From NCBI GenBank assembly GCA_037975125.1, contig JAJQOW010000192.1, positions 62,001 through 126,000 of the forward strand: a stretch of DNA of 64,000 bases. Direction: 5' to 3'. Each line of letters opens with the position of its first letter. Positions within the stretch are counted from its first letter, which is position 1. The notes beneath the pieces are model-generated. The model was not told the DNA's origin and did not search any database. It saw only the letters and a program-made list of their open reading frames with translations. Source of the stretch: Latrodectus hesperus. Lineage: Eukaryota; Arthropoda; Arachnida; Araneae; Theridiidae. Of the stretch, positions 40,841 to 54,100 are shown in pieces. Made by a program: the position numbers and the translations under genes.

Positions 40841-43440
40841 AAAGTTTTGCTTATAGATGACAACATTGAAGGAAACATTAAAAACATTTATTTAAATCAA
40901 ATACATAATAATGCTAATTTCTTTCACCATATTTATTTTCAAAAACACAACTATTACAGTCGTTCTCTCTTTTCCACCTATTGCCACTCCCTAACAAAGA
41001 AACTTACCTCTCATGGAGTTTGTTCTGGACGCATCATTTTTCCCACCTTGAGTTTGGTGTTACAAACTTAAAAACAATAAATATAAGGATAATGTATGCA
41101 TAAATTAAACTATCCATTTTTTCTGGCTGTCCTTTTTTTAAAAAAAGTCTTTTTTATTTAATTCTTTTCCCTATTCCCCCATTTTGACGATGTGGGATGC
41201 CCTAACGTGAGACTTGAAGGAAACCGGTCTTGCAAGGAAAAAGCGAAGGAAGGTAGAAGAGAGGTGTCAGAAGAAGAAGGAAAAGAGAGAAAGGCTGCAG
41301 GACATCGCCTGAAAAAGATACCCTGTTGGTTATTTAAGTCCGACGCTTTATATATATATATAATGTTTTTTTTAAATTTATTTTTCCAGCCAGTTAATTT
41401 TTAAGTGTGGTACCACAATTTGCATAACTTTAAGTAATAACTAATCTGAATCTAACTTAAAGCAATCTAGTGTAAATTAATCTCTCCACGTGATTAACCA
41501 TGTTTGTAGCAAAGTTATAATGATTGAAATAATATAAGTAATTGAATTTATATTTGTGTAAGCAGTTTTGCTGTTTAATGAGCGAATTAAAGGAAACATT
41601 TAATTACTAAAACAAAGCCAGTTTCTGCTTCTATTTTTCAGGTTTGAATCTGGGTAGAAAAAAATTATAAATACACAATGCAATGCTTAAAAAAATAATA
41701 CCCTATTTTAATTTAAAATATCATAATAATAACAGTAATTTTATATACAACAACGCAGAATTTGAAATAATAAAAAAGTACAAATCACAATAGAGCTATT
41801 TCAAAATATTGGAATACATATTTAAAGCAATATCTTAGAGTGTAAATATAGAAAATATCATCGAAATCAGTTGAGAAAGCTGTGCATAAGAAAACAGTTG
41901 AAAAAAATTTCTTTTAAGCAAATAAATGTTCCAGAATGTGTGTCCTTTCATGAAATGATAATCTTGCAGCAAATTCAAATGGATATGGTATTATGAAAAA
42001 AAGGGTTTCTCCAACCTTCTAAGTAATTTGAAAATTCAATTTGTAGTGCCTGCTCTTTAAATGTATCCATTCATGAAAATTGAAGTTTCTCGTTGAAATT
42101 AGGACTTTTCTGCAAGTCATGCAAATTTTGACTCAAATTTTTCTAGTCAAAGGGAACCTTATTCTCGAAATTTTGATGTAGTTAATAAGGTGGTACCAGT
42201 TTTTCCTCTTTGGAAAATCCAAGTAGCAGTCGAATCCTTCTCTCCGATGCCGAATAGTGTAAAGCGAGATAAATAAAAAACATGTTTTATTAGAGTTTTT
42301 CTAATTTAGTTAAAAGAAAAAAGTGTTCCGGGACGAAATGGTAAAAGAAAGCCACAGTGCTGTTAGGAGAGCACATTTGAAGTCGAATTCAAAGTAAAAT
42401 TCTATGGCTCAATTACATTTTTCTGTGTTGTATCATGGAACTTCTCTAGAGACTAGGTCATTCTTCTTTATATTGTATTGTAACGGTAATTGCTTCCCTT
42501 ACAGATTTAGTAGTAGAATACGATATTATGACAAAATACCGTTCGAAGTGCTTTGAAACACGAGTTGAGTTGTATGTCTGAGTAAGGACCCCAGGGTTTC
42601 ATTTTTATTTGTTTTATTCACAGATAGCATAATTAGAAATTAATTAGAAATAAAAATAGAAATCTATTCAACAATTAATATTATTTTTTGAATTTTAAAA
42701 ATATTAAATGATTAGTTGATGTGCGTCGTGTCCATGGAGAGAGCTACAGATGACTATGAGTATATCGAACACAGCTGGCTATCTCCTTAATTTTTGTGGG
42801 GGAAAGATTTCCTGAGCTTAGCCAGAGATATTAAAATGGCAGGGAGGTCAAAAAGTGTTTTGTTGATCGTGGAATTTTATAGCAATAAATTCAGAGACGA
42901 TTGTTTCTGTTGTCATCTCTCCGGAACTTCATATCTCGATAGTGAGCAGTTCTGAGGCCAGTACTAAGTTTAGTGAGGTTTCTCCTTTTATTTCACAAAT
43001 CTCTGAATCTTTTTTAATGGTGTTTTTTCTTAAATGGTATCTTACAACTACATTCACATCGTCAAGAGTGATTGAGAAGGTATATCAATCATTGAGTTTT
43101 CTCCCTTCTTTGCAGAATCTGCGTCTTCATTTTTAGGTATCCATTGCATCCATTGCAACATCCTTTGCCGAATACATATTTATTTTAGTTTCTTTCATTT
43201 GAAAGAATTGCTTCTTAATTTTTTATGATTAACATTTTTATAAATTAATATTTAAAATTTCTCACAATTACTTTAAATTTTACTAATAGACTACTTTACT
43301 AATAAATTACTTGCTAATAAACTTTGCTTTCAATTTAATGTATGTATCGAAATATTCTTAGAATTTAAATAACGTGAATGAAACCTATGATTATTCACTT
43401 AAGTATAAAACACATTGTAATGCAGAATTAAATGCAAATT
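40841..43440. other. Intergenic stretch, mostly AT-rich, one GA-rich patch
   Basis: Around 41190-41310 the sequence is unusually purine-rich (GAAGGTAGAAGAGAGG-type). A 70-codon frame there opens with GTG and resembles nothing I know. No other feature recognised. Confidence 0.4.
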
Positions 43441-43469
43441 TACATATTCTTTCTTAAGCTAAATTTGAT

Positions 43470-44460
43470 TGGTCTGTTTTGAGTGAAAATCTTGGGAGCA
43501 GATAAGGTATTTCCCTCCTCCTGAAAGGGGCTCATTTTAGATTCTATATTCCACGCTCTGCAGTACACAAGATAGGAAAGAGAAAGTTAAATGAACCATA
43601 GAGTATAGTCTCCTTGTAAAAATATTAAACACTAGAATTGCTGAATTTTTTATATTGTATTACCTGCAATTAAATATTTTTAAATTTAGATTTAATTTTT
43701 TTTTTTGCATCGTTGTTATTTTGTTTCAAGTGAAACCCCGCCTCAATTTGGTCAATCGTGACATTATTTCGTGTGGATAACTGGTAGTCATCGCATACAT
43801 ACCAAATTAAAACCCCGGTAATGCTGCCTTTCACAAACTTTTTCTAGAATGCCATTCTATAATCAGATTCTGCGATCAAAATCAATCTCTATATCTATGA
43901 AGCTATATTTGCTTTCCATAGGACAAAAGAATCTACCATAAATTTACTTTTGTTTTTAAATAATTAAAAATTTATTTATTATATATATACTGGTAATATA
44001 TAACTCATAATTAGAAAAAAAGAGACAGTTTTTAAAGTTTGCAATTTTATTATAACGGGAAATATATCATTATAAAGTTTGATCTGAGCTTTCAAGTAAT
44101 CTTGGGTATAAATCTTGGGGCAGATAATATTTTTCCTCCTATTGAAATTGGCACTTTAGATACTATATTCAAGGTTTCTGCTGTAGACAATATGGGAAAA
44201 AGAGAGGTTAAAAAAACTATATAGTCTTTCTGTAAAAATATTAAAAACTGGAATTAGTGATTTTTTTTAATTGTATTAACTGCCATTAAATATTTTTAAA
44301 TTTAGAATTTTTTTTTGTATCACGTATATTTTGTTTCAAGTGAAGCGCCGCCTCAATATAGTCATCCGTGACATTATTTCGTGGACAACTGGTAGTCTTC
44401 GAACGCATCTCAAAATGACAACCAGTGTTACTGCCTTTCTCATACTTTTTCTACAAGAAC
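43470..44460 (+). repeat. Two-copy direct duplication, offset about 607 bp
   Basis: 43470-43850 and about 44080-44460 share a run of blocks: AAATCTTGGG, TTTTGTTTCAAGTGAA, CCGCCTCAAT, GTGACATTATTTCGTG and CAACTGGTAGTC (GATAACTGGTAGTC in the first). Many substitutions, so it is old. A related leader (ATTTATTTATTATATATACT, then GGTAG or GGTAA) appears at 43970, 44990 and 51545, suggesting a dispersed repeat family. Confidence 0.75.
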
Positions 44461-44618
44461 AGTTTTAGATTTTATTGCAGCGTGTCGTAATTAATGACAT
44501 TTACTCTTTTTATAAATGATGAAGGCCTAATCAGCCGAAATCGAAGAGGAGTTGGACAAACTGTAACCCAATATGTGTCTTGTTAGGCAACTTTTTTTTA
44601 CTTAAATATAATACAAAT

Positions 44619-44745
44619 AGCATTGGTTAAAACAATATTAGTAAAAAATTTGAGTACATTTTTTTGTACATTATTGTACAATTTGAGTACACAAGTAGCA
44701 TTGATTAAAAACAATAATAGTAAAAAATTTGAGTACATTTTTCTT
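44619..44745 (+). repeat. Two-copy tandem duplication, period about 78 bp
   Basis: AGTAAAAAATTTGAGTACAT occurs at about 44639 and 44718, each preceded by AGCATTGRTTAAAA and ACAATA. Confidence 0.85.
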
Positions 44746-45032
44746 GATAATACATATAAAGAATTCTTGGTTACATACAATACTAAAGTAGAATTAGTTA
44801 TTTACATATTTACACAAAGATTGATTGCAGAATACTTCTATCGAAGTTTAGGTTAATAGCCTGACCTTAGTAGTCATTTTCTAGAATCTGATTCAGAAGT
44901 ATCAGTCCATTATATGATTGTTTGAATAAGTTCATTTACTAATAATATGAAACTGCTTATGCCAAATCTATTTTTGTAAATTTAGTAAGAATTTATTTAT
45001 TATACATACTGGTAGCTGTAAATAAGAATAAA

Positions 45033-45325
45033 CGGTTGGTTGGTTGGGTTTTATGGCGCAAGATCCAAAATTGGACATGTTGCGCCAAGAATAAAGTTTT
45101 GGAAGAATGTATTTTTTTTTTTTGAAATATACATATTTTTTTTGAAAACCCAAGCAACATTAAAATTTTAAAAAACAAATATTAGAGTGTATATATTATT
45201 TTAAAATCTATATATAACTATAGAATATAAAATAAAATAAATCAAATACATATAAAATTTTCAAGTGTTCAAATGAAATATAAATTATATAAAATTTGAA
45301 AAACATATTGTGCTCTCCAATAAGC
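45033..45325 (-). mobile_element. 3' UTR and tail of an RNase-H-type LINE
   Basis: In the sense direction this follows the coding relic at 45420-45730. It ends TTGGCGCAACATGTCC.., TTGCGCCATAAAACCC and AACCAACCAACC. The repeat at 23100-23390 is a truncated copy of it. The pair TTGGCGCA / TTGCGCCA could form a small hairpin just before the tail. Confidence 0.65.
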
Positions 45326-45419
45326 AAATTGGTTTGTTAATCAAACATAATTAAAAAGTTTGTTTTGAAAAATTTAAAACGGTACGCGTTAAAAGTAGAA
45401 CATGAGATTAAAATATCAT

Positions 45420-45730
45420 AGACAGTAAGTGGTTCATCTCACGCTTCACACCATGGATTTAGTTCACTTAAAAAAAATGTCTGTTTGTGAAACGTGTGTG
45501 TCCGATACGAAGTCGAGTCAATCTAACATCAGCACTTCGAAACGGTAAAATTGATATGAGGGATGAGAATATGGTATGTAACTTGTTGCCGACCTTCATG
45601 GTCCACAATTAATGCCAAAGACCATGTATAAAACTTTTTATACCCTTTCTCACATCAGAGAGCGGAACCTATAGTAAAACTGGATCTGATGTAGCATTTG
45701 CAGCTGCATCAACTCTCTCGTTGAACTTTC
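45420..45730 (-). pseudogene. LINE C-terminal relic: RNase H end and post-RNase H domain
   Basis: Minus-strand translation: DAAANATSDPVLL, VPLSDVRKGIKSF, NKLHTIFSSLISILPF, then VRLTRLRIGHTRFTNRHFF and a PWCEA-like end. This is the typical C-terminal region of LINEs with an RNase H domain (I/R1-like), where L-T-R-L-R-I-G-H-T precedes a zinc motif. At least one frameshift. The N-terminal part is missing (5' truncation), and the 3' UTR follows at 45033-45325. Confidence 0.75.
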
Positions 45731-46454
45731 ATTATAATTATGGAAATTTTTTGCACAACAATTTCTAATATAAAATTAAGTCTACTTAAGCCTCTTTATT
45801 TAACCTTAATTTAAGCTTCAGGATACTGAAAAAGATATGTGAGTTAATGTACTTTTTATTTAAAAAAAAACTGGTTTATCTACTACATAAAAATATAAAC
45901 AAATAAACGTCTTTTATAATAAAAATTACTATCTATTATACATAATAAACTTTTACTGTGTTTGTCTCGTTAATGTTTAATTATAGAAAAAAAGGAAATT
46001 TAATTTAAGTTGATTTTTTTGATTAATTGCTGTATTTTTGGAAGCAAACTCAAAATAAAATATCTTTGTAATTGATTAAACCTTCCACTTTCCAATTATA
46101 TGAAAAATATTTACCAGTTAATTATAAAGATGTATTTATATTATTCGAAAATATTTCCAAATTCTAATATAATTTTCATTTTTATTACATTCATTTTTCA
46201 TTTCGTTTTTTTCAACTTCGACCTTTACTGGGGAAACTTGCTTTATTGCTTACTCTTTCGAGAAGATTGAAGAAAGAAGACATCTATTGAATAGAGGTGG
46301 AGGTCTATTCATCCTCTCCTCAGGGAGAAGGGTCAACAAATTCAAACACAGGCGTCCGTCATCAGTCGGATGGTTTGCCCTTTTCAGGGTTGACTTTGTC
46401 AGCTGACAATGGTGCGCGGGACTGCACACCTGCCCCTCCCCCACGGTTAGGGCC

Positions 46455-47850
46455 ATGCATGATTCTGGAATTGGTGTTAGGGCCATCAGCAACAAAATTA
46501 GGCTAACTTCTGAGTATATTCAGAATATCAGCAATGAGGAATTAACTGATAAGGAAATCGAATTGCTGAAAATTCACAGCCTTGATCTGACCATACTAAC
46601 GGATTTACTTCCAAGATATCAAAAGAAGAAAACCGCGGAAATCATAGATAGCCAAAAAATTAATTAAGTGCGCCACCGCCTTTCACGATAGCCACAAATA
46701 ACCGTCTCGAAGTCCTAAGTGACAGCGAGGATGTCGAGATCGTCTCAGCCAACGAAGACTTCCCTGAACTAAGTCAAACGGTAAAAACCCCGAAATCTAA
46801 GCCACTAATTAAAAGAAAAATTGAGGAAAAAGTAAATACGTCAGACAAAAAATCAAATGAATTATCAATCACTAATAATGAAATAAATGATACTCAAAAT
46901 TTCCAACCTGCTAAAAAGAAAAATAAAATTCCACCTATAGTGGTCAAAGATCAAAAAATTAACTGGAAAAAACCTTCAAGAAATTCTTAAAACCAAAAAC
47001 ATAACAGGATATAAAGGGAAAATGACAGGCACAGAAATCTTATCCTTAAAATTTGAAAATTCAGAAACACATAGAAAAGTTACTGCAGCTCTTGATGAAA
47101 TAAAAACAACATATCACACTTTTGTCCTGCCAGAGGATAAAAACTTGAAAATAGTTATTCGTAACGTACCTCCTTATTATACTCCAGAAAAAATAACTCA
47201 AGAACTAAAAATAGAATGTTTTCAAATTCTTAATGTCACACAAATGACCAAAAAAGTTAATGGTAATAAAATCAATCTACAACTTTTCATAGTAACCTTT
47301 TCATAAAATGAAAAATCAAAAGAAATTTATAACATGACTCATATATTTAACCTTGTAGTTAAAATTGAATTTTTTAAAGGCAGAAAAGCTGTCACGCAGT
47401 GCTTTAGATGCCAAGGCTTTTATCATGCCCAAACATCATCTCACCACAATTTTAAGTGTGTGAAATGTGGAGGTGATCATCTCCACTCAAATTGCCCTAA
47501 ACCTACTAACACTCCAGCAAAATGTGCCAACTGTGGCGAAGCACACCCTGAAACCTATAGGAGATGCAATAAATTCCCCAAACTTAAAGGAAAACATAAT
47601 TTAAATCCACAAATAAAGAGCACTATAGTACCAAGTTCGAACCCCAAGCTCACCGATGCAAATGCTTTGGTCCAAGTAAATAACACAATTCTGAAAACAA
47701 AAGAAACAATTAATGAGGCAAAAAAAATTTTAATGAACTAAAAACTCTTGTAAACTATGTGAAAAATTTTGGAATTCTAGAACTAACAGCACAATTAAAA
47801 AATTTAATGAAGCCATGAAGACACAGCAGAATGGAAAACAAAATCTGAAT
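46455..47850 (+). pseudogene. LINE D ORF1 (Gag-like), broken
   Basis: Starts with VRAISNKIRLTSEYIQNIS (46482 on), matching LINE C ORF1. A stop occurs at about 46665. The PPYYTPEKITQEL block and three CCHC knuckles follow (CFRCQGFYHAQTSSH with its last Cys changed to Ser, CVKCGGDHLHSNC, CANCGEAHPETYRRC) in fragments 47022-47306 and 47334-47741. At least three disabling changes. Confidence 0.8.
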
Positions 47851-47851
47851 A

Positions 47852-50762
47852 ATGACTAACACACCTCAAAGCTTCAACTCAATTATAGTAACAACTTGGA
47901 ATGGGCAAAGTATCAAACCTAAGACCAAAGAATTCATGAACTTTTTAGATCAATATAATATTGATATTACCTTACTCACGGAGACACAACGCCTGCAATT
48001 AAATTCAATAAACCAAACTATCCTGTTTATAGAACGGACCGAGCTCATCATAAAGGTGTAGGCATTGCCATTGTCATAAAAAGATGTTTTAACTCAACGT
48101 TATTCAGTAATAACAACAAAAATGGATATGAGGAAACATCAATTATAGTCAACTACAAATCAAACTTAAAAATAAAATTCACTAGCATATACAATAGGCG
48201 GCAAAACGTAATTTCATCACAAGACGTTATTGATATATTCTCAACAAATTTCAAAACCATTATTGGAGGAGATCTAAACAGCAAAAATATATACTGGGGA
48301 TGCAATACTACAAACCCAAATGAAACCACAATTTTAAATGCTGCACAAAATTACAATTATAAAATTATAGCACCAATTGAACCAACACATTTTGATTACA
48401 GAAATACGGGAAATATTTTGAACATTTTTCTAAACAATAGTCAAATTCCCCTTTCAGCAAACACATTAAATGATCTTTCTTCAGATCACTTCCCAGTTAT
48501 TGGATGCCTCTGGGAATCAACAAAATAATAGAGCAAAAATATCTATACCAAACAAATTGGCAACTTCCATATAATATCCTGCAAGACCAAGCCTGGGAAA
48601 ACCATGAAGAAAAGCAGCAAACATACCAAAATATTCAAAATAAAATCTCTAAAGACAAGAATATTTACTGAAAACATAACAAATGCAAAAAATACTGCAA
48701 CAAAAACAATAAAATATCACAGAAATTATCTCAAACTACCAAGCATTATTAGAGAAATTATCAAAGAACGAAATAAAACTAGAAGAAAATATCAAAAAAC
48801 CTTAACCCGCAATACAAAACTGAAGAGAAAAAGTTAAATAAACAAATTAAAAAACTGTGCTGAAGTTAGAAGTGAAAACTGCAAGCAAAAAGTCAACAAT
48901 TTATCAACTGAAAACAACTGGATTTGGACTTTTGCCAAACAACTTAAAAACAAGAAAATACTAAATAACAGACATCAAGGTCAAAATGGATACGTGTATT
49001 CAAATGAAGAAAAACTCGAAATCTTCTCAAAATCACTTTATAACCAATTTACACCAAATCAAGACTTAGACAAAAATTTCACCCAAATTATTGAACAAAA
49101 TGTGAACTGTTTATCAACTATAACCAACCTAGAACTACTATTACTCCAACTCATTTAGATGAAGTAATTGGAATTATTAAAAAACTTAAAACTAAAAAAG
49201 CTCCGGGAGGTGAGAAAATCTCTAACTCAATGATTAAAAACCTTCCAAGTGATTATATTGTTAAACTTGTTAATATTTTCAATGACTCTAAAATCTACTA
49301 CTTTCCCACCATTTGGAAAACTGCAAATATTATTTCATTCCCTAAACCAGAAAAAGACCCAGGGAAAGCCGAAAACTATCGTCCCATTAGCTTATTTCCT
49401 ACAGTTGGAAAAACTTTGGAAAGAATTATATATAATAGATTTTCACTTTTTTCCACTTACTGCCTCGCCGAGCTGGCAGCCGAATGGTTAGCGCTCTTGC
49501 CTTTGGTTCAACAGTTCGTGGGTTCGAATCCCACCTTTTGCATGGATGTTTGTAGTGGTTCGGAATCCACTTTAAACCGTAAGTCCCGGTCTAATTAGCC
49601 CTCGCGTGCAAAAAATGACCGTTCAGCGACAAACAAACCAAACCACTTACTGCCTCATATTTCCACTTATTGCCAAACCAGCAATATGGTTTTAGAAAAA
49701 ATCTCTCCACTGTTAAGCAATTAATAAGAATTACAGAAATAATTGGAAACAACCTTCATAGAAATTTATATACTGCTATGGTTAAGCTTGACGTGTGTCT
49801 AAAGCATTTGACAGAGTATGGCATAAAGGTCTCCTACAAAAATTATTAAATCTAAATTTGGACTATGACCTAATTTTCATATTAAACTCTTATATAACAA
49901 ATAGGCATTTTCAAGTTACGAATAATCATCAAAATTCCTTAACTCTGAAAATAAATGCAGGAGTACCTCAAGGTAGCATCCTAGGTCCCATAGTCTATCT
50001 ATTTTACACTTATGACTTTCCATGGAGAAAACCACCAAAATTGCGTTCTATGCCGATGACACGGCCATCCTGGCAAAATCGAACAACCTTAATAATGCTC
50101 TGCAAAAACTTCAATTAGCACTCTATAATATCGAAAATTGGTGTACCAGCTTGAAAACAAAAATAAATGCGGAAAAATGGCTATTAATTCTTTTCAAAAG
50201 AAACAAAAGAAATACATTTAAACACTGAAATAATAATGAACTTATTATTTTTAGAAAAGAAATACCTAAAGTCTACTCAGCTAAATATCTTGGAATTACC
50301 CTAGCAAATGACTTGAGATGGTTAAAACATATTAAGAATGTAATATCCAAAGCCACACAAGCATGTTGCTGTTTAAGATCAATACTGGGTGAAAAGTCAA
50401 ACTCTTATCTCTAAAATTTAAAGGATAACTTTATCTATCCATGATTAGACCAATAATTACATATGCTTCCCCTGTCTGGAACTTTAACCAAAAAAATAAT
50501 AATAAATCAAATTAAAATATTTCAATATAAAATTCTTAGAAAAATCACAAATGCTCCATATTTCATTAGAAATAAAAACAATGCTAGTGATGTAAAAATT
50601 GATGACTTTGCTGAACATACAAATAAACTTAATAAAAATTTCTTTGAAATAGCCCAAACATGCGAAGCTGCAAACTTCAATGATATTTTCAATTACAAAT
50701 ACTTAGAAGACTGTAAATTCAGACCTATCGCAAAATATTTTCTTATTGAAAAAGAAAGTTAA
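47852..50762 (+). pseudogene. LINE D ORF2 (endonuclease-reverse transcriptase), broken and interrupted
   Basis: ATG at 47852. Endonuclease: TTWNGQSIKPKTKEF, LLTETQ, IIGGDLNSKNIYWG. Reverse transcriptase: KAPGGEKISNSM, ENYRPISLFP, then the SINE insertion, then SKAFDRVWHKGLLQKLL, GVPQGSILGP and FYADDTAIL (about 50037), with the C-terminus intact to 50762 (TNAPYFIRNKNNAS). The YADD catalytic site survives but frameshifts at about 48060, 48600-48840, 49100, 49790 and 50030 destroy the frame. Confidence 0.85.
49467..49642 (+). mobile_element. tRNA-derived SINE, family A (copy 2), nested in LINE D
   Basis: Flanked by a perfect 14-bp TSD, CCACTTACTGCCTC, at 49453-49466 and 49643-49656. A box in GCTGGCAGCCGAATGGTT, B box GGTTCGAATCC, the same body as copy 1 (TTTAAACCGTAAGTCCCGGT, TAATTAGCCCTCG) and an ACAAACAAACCAAA tail. 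The insertion is younger than the LINE it sits in. An open frame of 122 codons (49230-49598) runs from LINE into SINE and is fortuitous. Confidence 0.95.
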
Positions 50763-51129
50763 ATGTATATAGTGTATACAGTCTCTTCATGTATATTTTA
50801 CTTTATTTAGCTCAATACACTTTTTGAACTTTCAATTTTCTCAAGAAAATATATAATTTTATTTTATGTCTTCTGCAGAATAGCGAATTCGCATTTCGAT
50901 AACCACGCCCACTACTGAAATCTTCATAGCTGATTGGCTATTATCCGCATTCAGGCCCGCGCTCTCCGTTAGTAAAGTCATGTTTTCTCCTCTTCGGAAC
51001 TATCACAGATGAAGAAGTAAAGTGCCTGCTACGCAGGCTTATATTTATTTATATTAGATCTTTACTTATTATATGTATATTACTTATTATATTGGATCAT
51101 TACTTATATTAGATCCAAGATTCTAATAA

Positions 51130-54100
51130 AAAATTAAGTTGATTAGGTTGAAAAATTGCAATTATATTATCTCATCTAATTTTATATTTTAATTAACATC
51201 GGAAAATTTTTTTCAAACAGATATAGTTCTGAAACCAAGTGTTTATAAAAAATATTTTGTAAGTATAAAACGGTTCGTAGGTAAATAACTTATATTTCTT
51301 TGCCTCATACTTGAAATTAAAGCATTACAGAAAAGCAAAAACTTTCAATTAATGAAATATTGCATAAATAATAATTATTTTATATAGTACGCACTAAGAA
51401 CGGGAAAATTAACTAGGTCCTTAGACATCTACAACTTACTACCTTGAATCTAGATCAACCTCGAACTATATGAAGCTGATCTTTGGCTTTAGGAAACAAC
51501 ACACGGCAACTTTTGAGTATTATTAATGTTACAATAAAGAATTTATTTTTATTATATATACTGGTAGCTTTGAATTAGACAACACTTGAACAATTTACAA
51601 AGTTCCCATTTTATTATGACAGGTTACATTCCATTAAAGTTTAATCTACATCGCTTTCATTGTTTCCAACTTTAGAGTTTATGTCCCACATTAATAGAAA
51701 TAAAAGTAAACACTCTTTTTTAATATTGAGTTGAAATTTTTATAATTATTTTTAATTGACTTTGGTATGGAAAAAACAAGTAATAAAATTATTCAGTAAG
51801 TTCTAAAATCGAAAATGTCTCCATAAGTAAGTACCAATAAAAAAAAAGAATATTATGTAAAGTATCTATTGCAGATGTACATTGAAAATCGTTTTGCTAA
51901 TTACACAAATTACTGAATTTATCATCAAGAATCCAATTTCCTGATGTTGATATCTGTGACTACACACTTTGAAATCCGATATATAAACTGACCGAAAGAT
52001 ATAAATTTTACTACAAGCCCGAAGCATAAATTCCATAACGGATTGCCGGTGCACGAAATAATTGGTTGCCATTTCAAATGGATTTGCAGTGAAGTGATAT
52101 TTAATAAACTTTTCCGCTGAAATATTTTTTTAATCAATGCGAAATGTTTTTAAAGTATATGAATAACAAATTTGTTATTGAGAAATATGTGTGGTCATTT
52201 GCAGGTCAGGAATTTTGTGTTTCTGACCTACAACCTTACCTACTTAAATGATGGCATTACTCTCAGTATATATTTAGCAACATTACTGAGTCTGAGTTTT
52301 TACTTGGATTTTGAAGCCACATTTTTGAAGCTAAACTTTGATATCGTTCCGAAGACTTTGATATCAATGCGAATGAAATTAAGATTTTCCAACTCATTTC
52401 AAATCTTTTTTAAAGATTAATACAAGCAAAATTGGTCCACCTCGACAAACTTTGGTAAATGAAAAATCAAAATTAAATAAATCTCTTTAGCAATTTTTTT
52501 ACAAGTGTATCAGCCTTGGTTTCATCTAAATTAATTTAGATTTTGCGTTAATGAGAAATCTTCAGGATAAAAACCAAATGTTTTATTCAAAATATATGCA
52601 TCCCAAACAGATATACATACTTATGCCATACTCCTTATCCTAACATAATTACCGAAGGTAAACCGCGAGATGTTCTTTAGTTTGTAATGATGATGGGATT
52701 CATTTGAATTATTTGCAAGTGGTTATGCTTAAGTTAAATTTTCTGTGTATTACGATTCTCATTAAGCTTTACTTAGCAAGTAAATAAACCGAATTATTAT
52801 TATTATTATGTGTTTTTTATCCAACTTATACCAGAAACAATAAACTATTTGCTGTTGTGGGCAGATTCATGATACCGGGTCTTTCCCGAGTGCTCTAATT
52901 GGGAGACTCCTGATTTAGAGTTTAACGTTTTCCGGATGGATCTTTTTTCCATCTAAACAACATTGTTTATCGCCAGTGGGGTCGGAACTGCTTTTCCCAA
53001 CCTAGATTTCTGAATCTTTATTTGTTCTTTCTCTATTCTCAGAACAAACAATAGTTTTTCATATTTGTATGTTATGTCAGTCCTTGGAATTAATTATTTT
53101 CTATTTATTTTTGTAAAAATTCATTTTTTGATTTATTCTTTCACATATAATTTTAATTTTTACTGATGAGCGAATTATTTTTAAAAAATGACGACTTATA
53201 ACATAAATTTGGTAATTTCCATAGTCTTTACTTTTTTTAAGGATGATTTTTTATAAAAAAAGTAAAAGAAAGAACTAAATTCGAAAGCTTTCTTCATATG
53301 ATATATATAAAACTTATTTCTCTATATTATATAGAATTAGTAATTTAAAATGGGAAACAACACGCCTTAATTATACTTTTAACAAAGAGCGTAAACATTT
53401 TTATAAAAGCTTTAAATAATATTATTTGCATTAAGATTAATCTCAATTTTAGAACGGTTATATAAACACCTACTTATTAAATGATTTCGTGTTTTAATTT
53501 ACCATTTATAAAATTTTACAAACAAATTAGGAAATTAGTCAAAATAACACTAGAAATATCAAACGATATATAAAAAAATCAGAATACGCTTCTCAAATAC
53601 TAAAAATATTTTCTAATAACAAAAGATGTGGCTTTTTCTATACGTATATAAAAAAATATCTATATAAAAAAATCCTTTATCGATGGTATAATCTATTCAA
53701 TTGTTAAGTGTTGCAGTAACTACGACCGCGCGAAATCCAAGAAATTTTATAACACTCCTTGGCATTTAAAACAGTTAAATAGATGATCGAAAATCACACT
53801 TGTTTAATAGCATACTTTGTTCTTTGCTTTCATTCAAAATACAATTGTAGTTTCTAGATATACAAGATATAATGACACAAAATAAATAACATTTATTAAG
53901 AACTTTTTAGACACAAAGATTTAAATTCTAAACTGCGTTAAAAAAGAAAATCGAAAAACTGCGTGTAGTACCAAGAGGCTTATCTATTACGGAAAAGGAT
54001 AAAGAAATAAGAACTTACAACAAGATTTTCGATACATCCTTCAAATATGCATTTATTTATGGACTTAAAATGCACTAAAAATTTTCAAACACAGTAAAGT

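Larger units (their letters stand above)
46250..51120 (+). mobile_element. Jockey-clade LINE 'D', decayed sister of LINE C, interrupted by a SINE
   Basis: Collinear with LINE C at protein level: ORF1 46455-47850, ORF2 47852-50762, then a 3' UTR that keeps the conserved CATAGCTGATTGGCTATTA block, the hairpin GCCTGC-TAC-GCAGGC (51024-51038) and a tail of ATTACTTATATTAGATC-like repeats to about 51120. Both ORFs carry frameshifts and stops. A family-A SINE lies at 49467-49642 within the reverse transcriptase. The 5' region (46250-46450) differs from that of LINE C. Confidence 0.85.

Noticed and set aside
40597..40887. 96-codon frame on the minus strand
   Set aside because: Antisense to the Merlin relic, whose plus-strand blocks explain the sequence.
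42942..43136. 64-codon frame with a polypyrimidine-AG context suggesting an exon
   Set aside because: It opens with GTG, has no recognisable domain and no partner exon; insufficient support.
49230..49598. 122-codon frame that looks like a novel reverse-transcriptase fusion
   Set aside because: The second half is SINE sequence inserted with a 14-bp TSD; the fusion is fortuitous.
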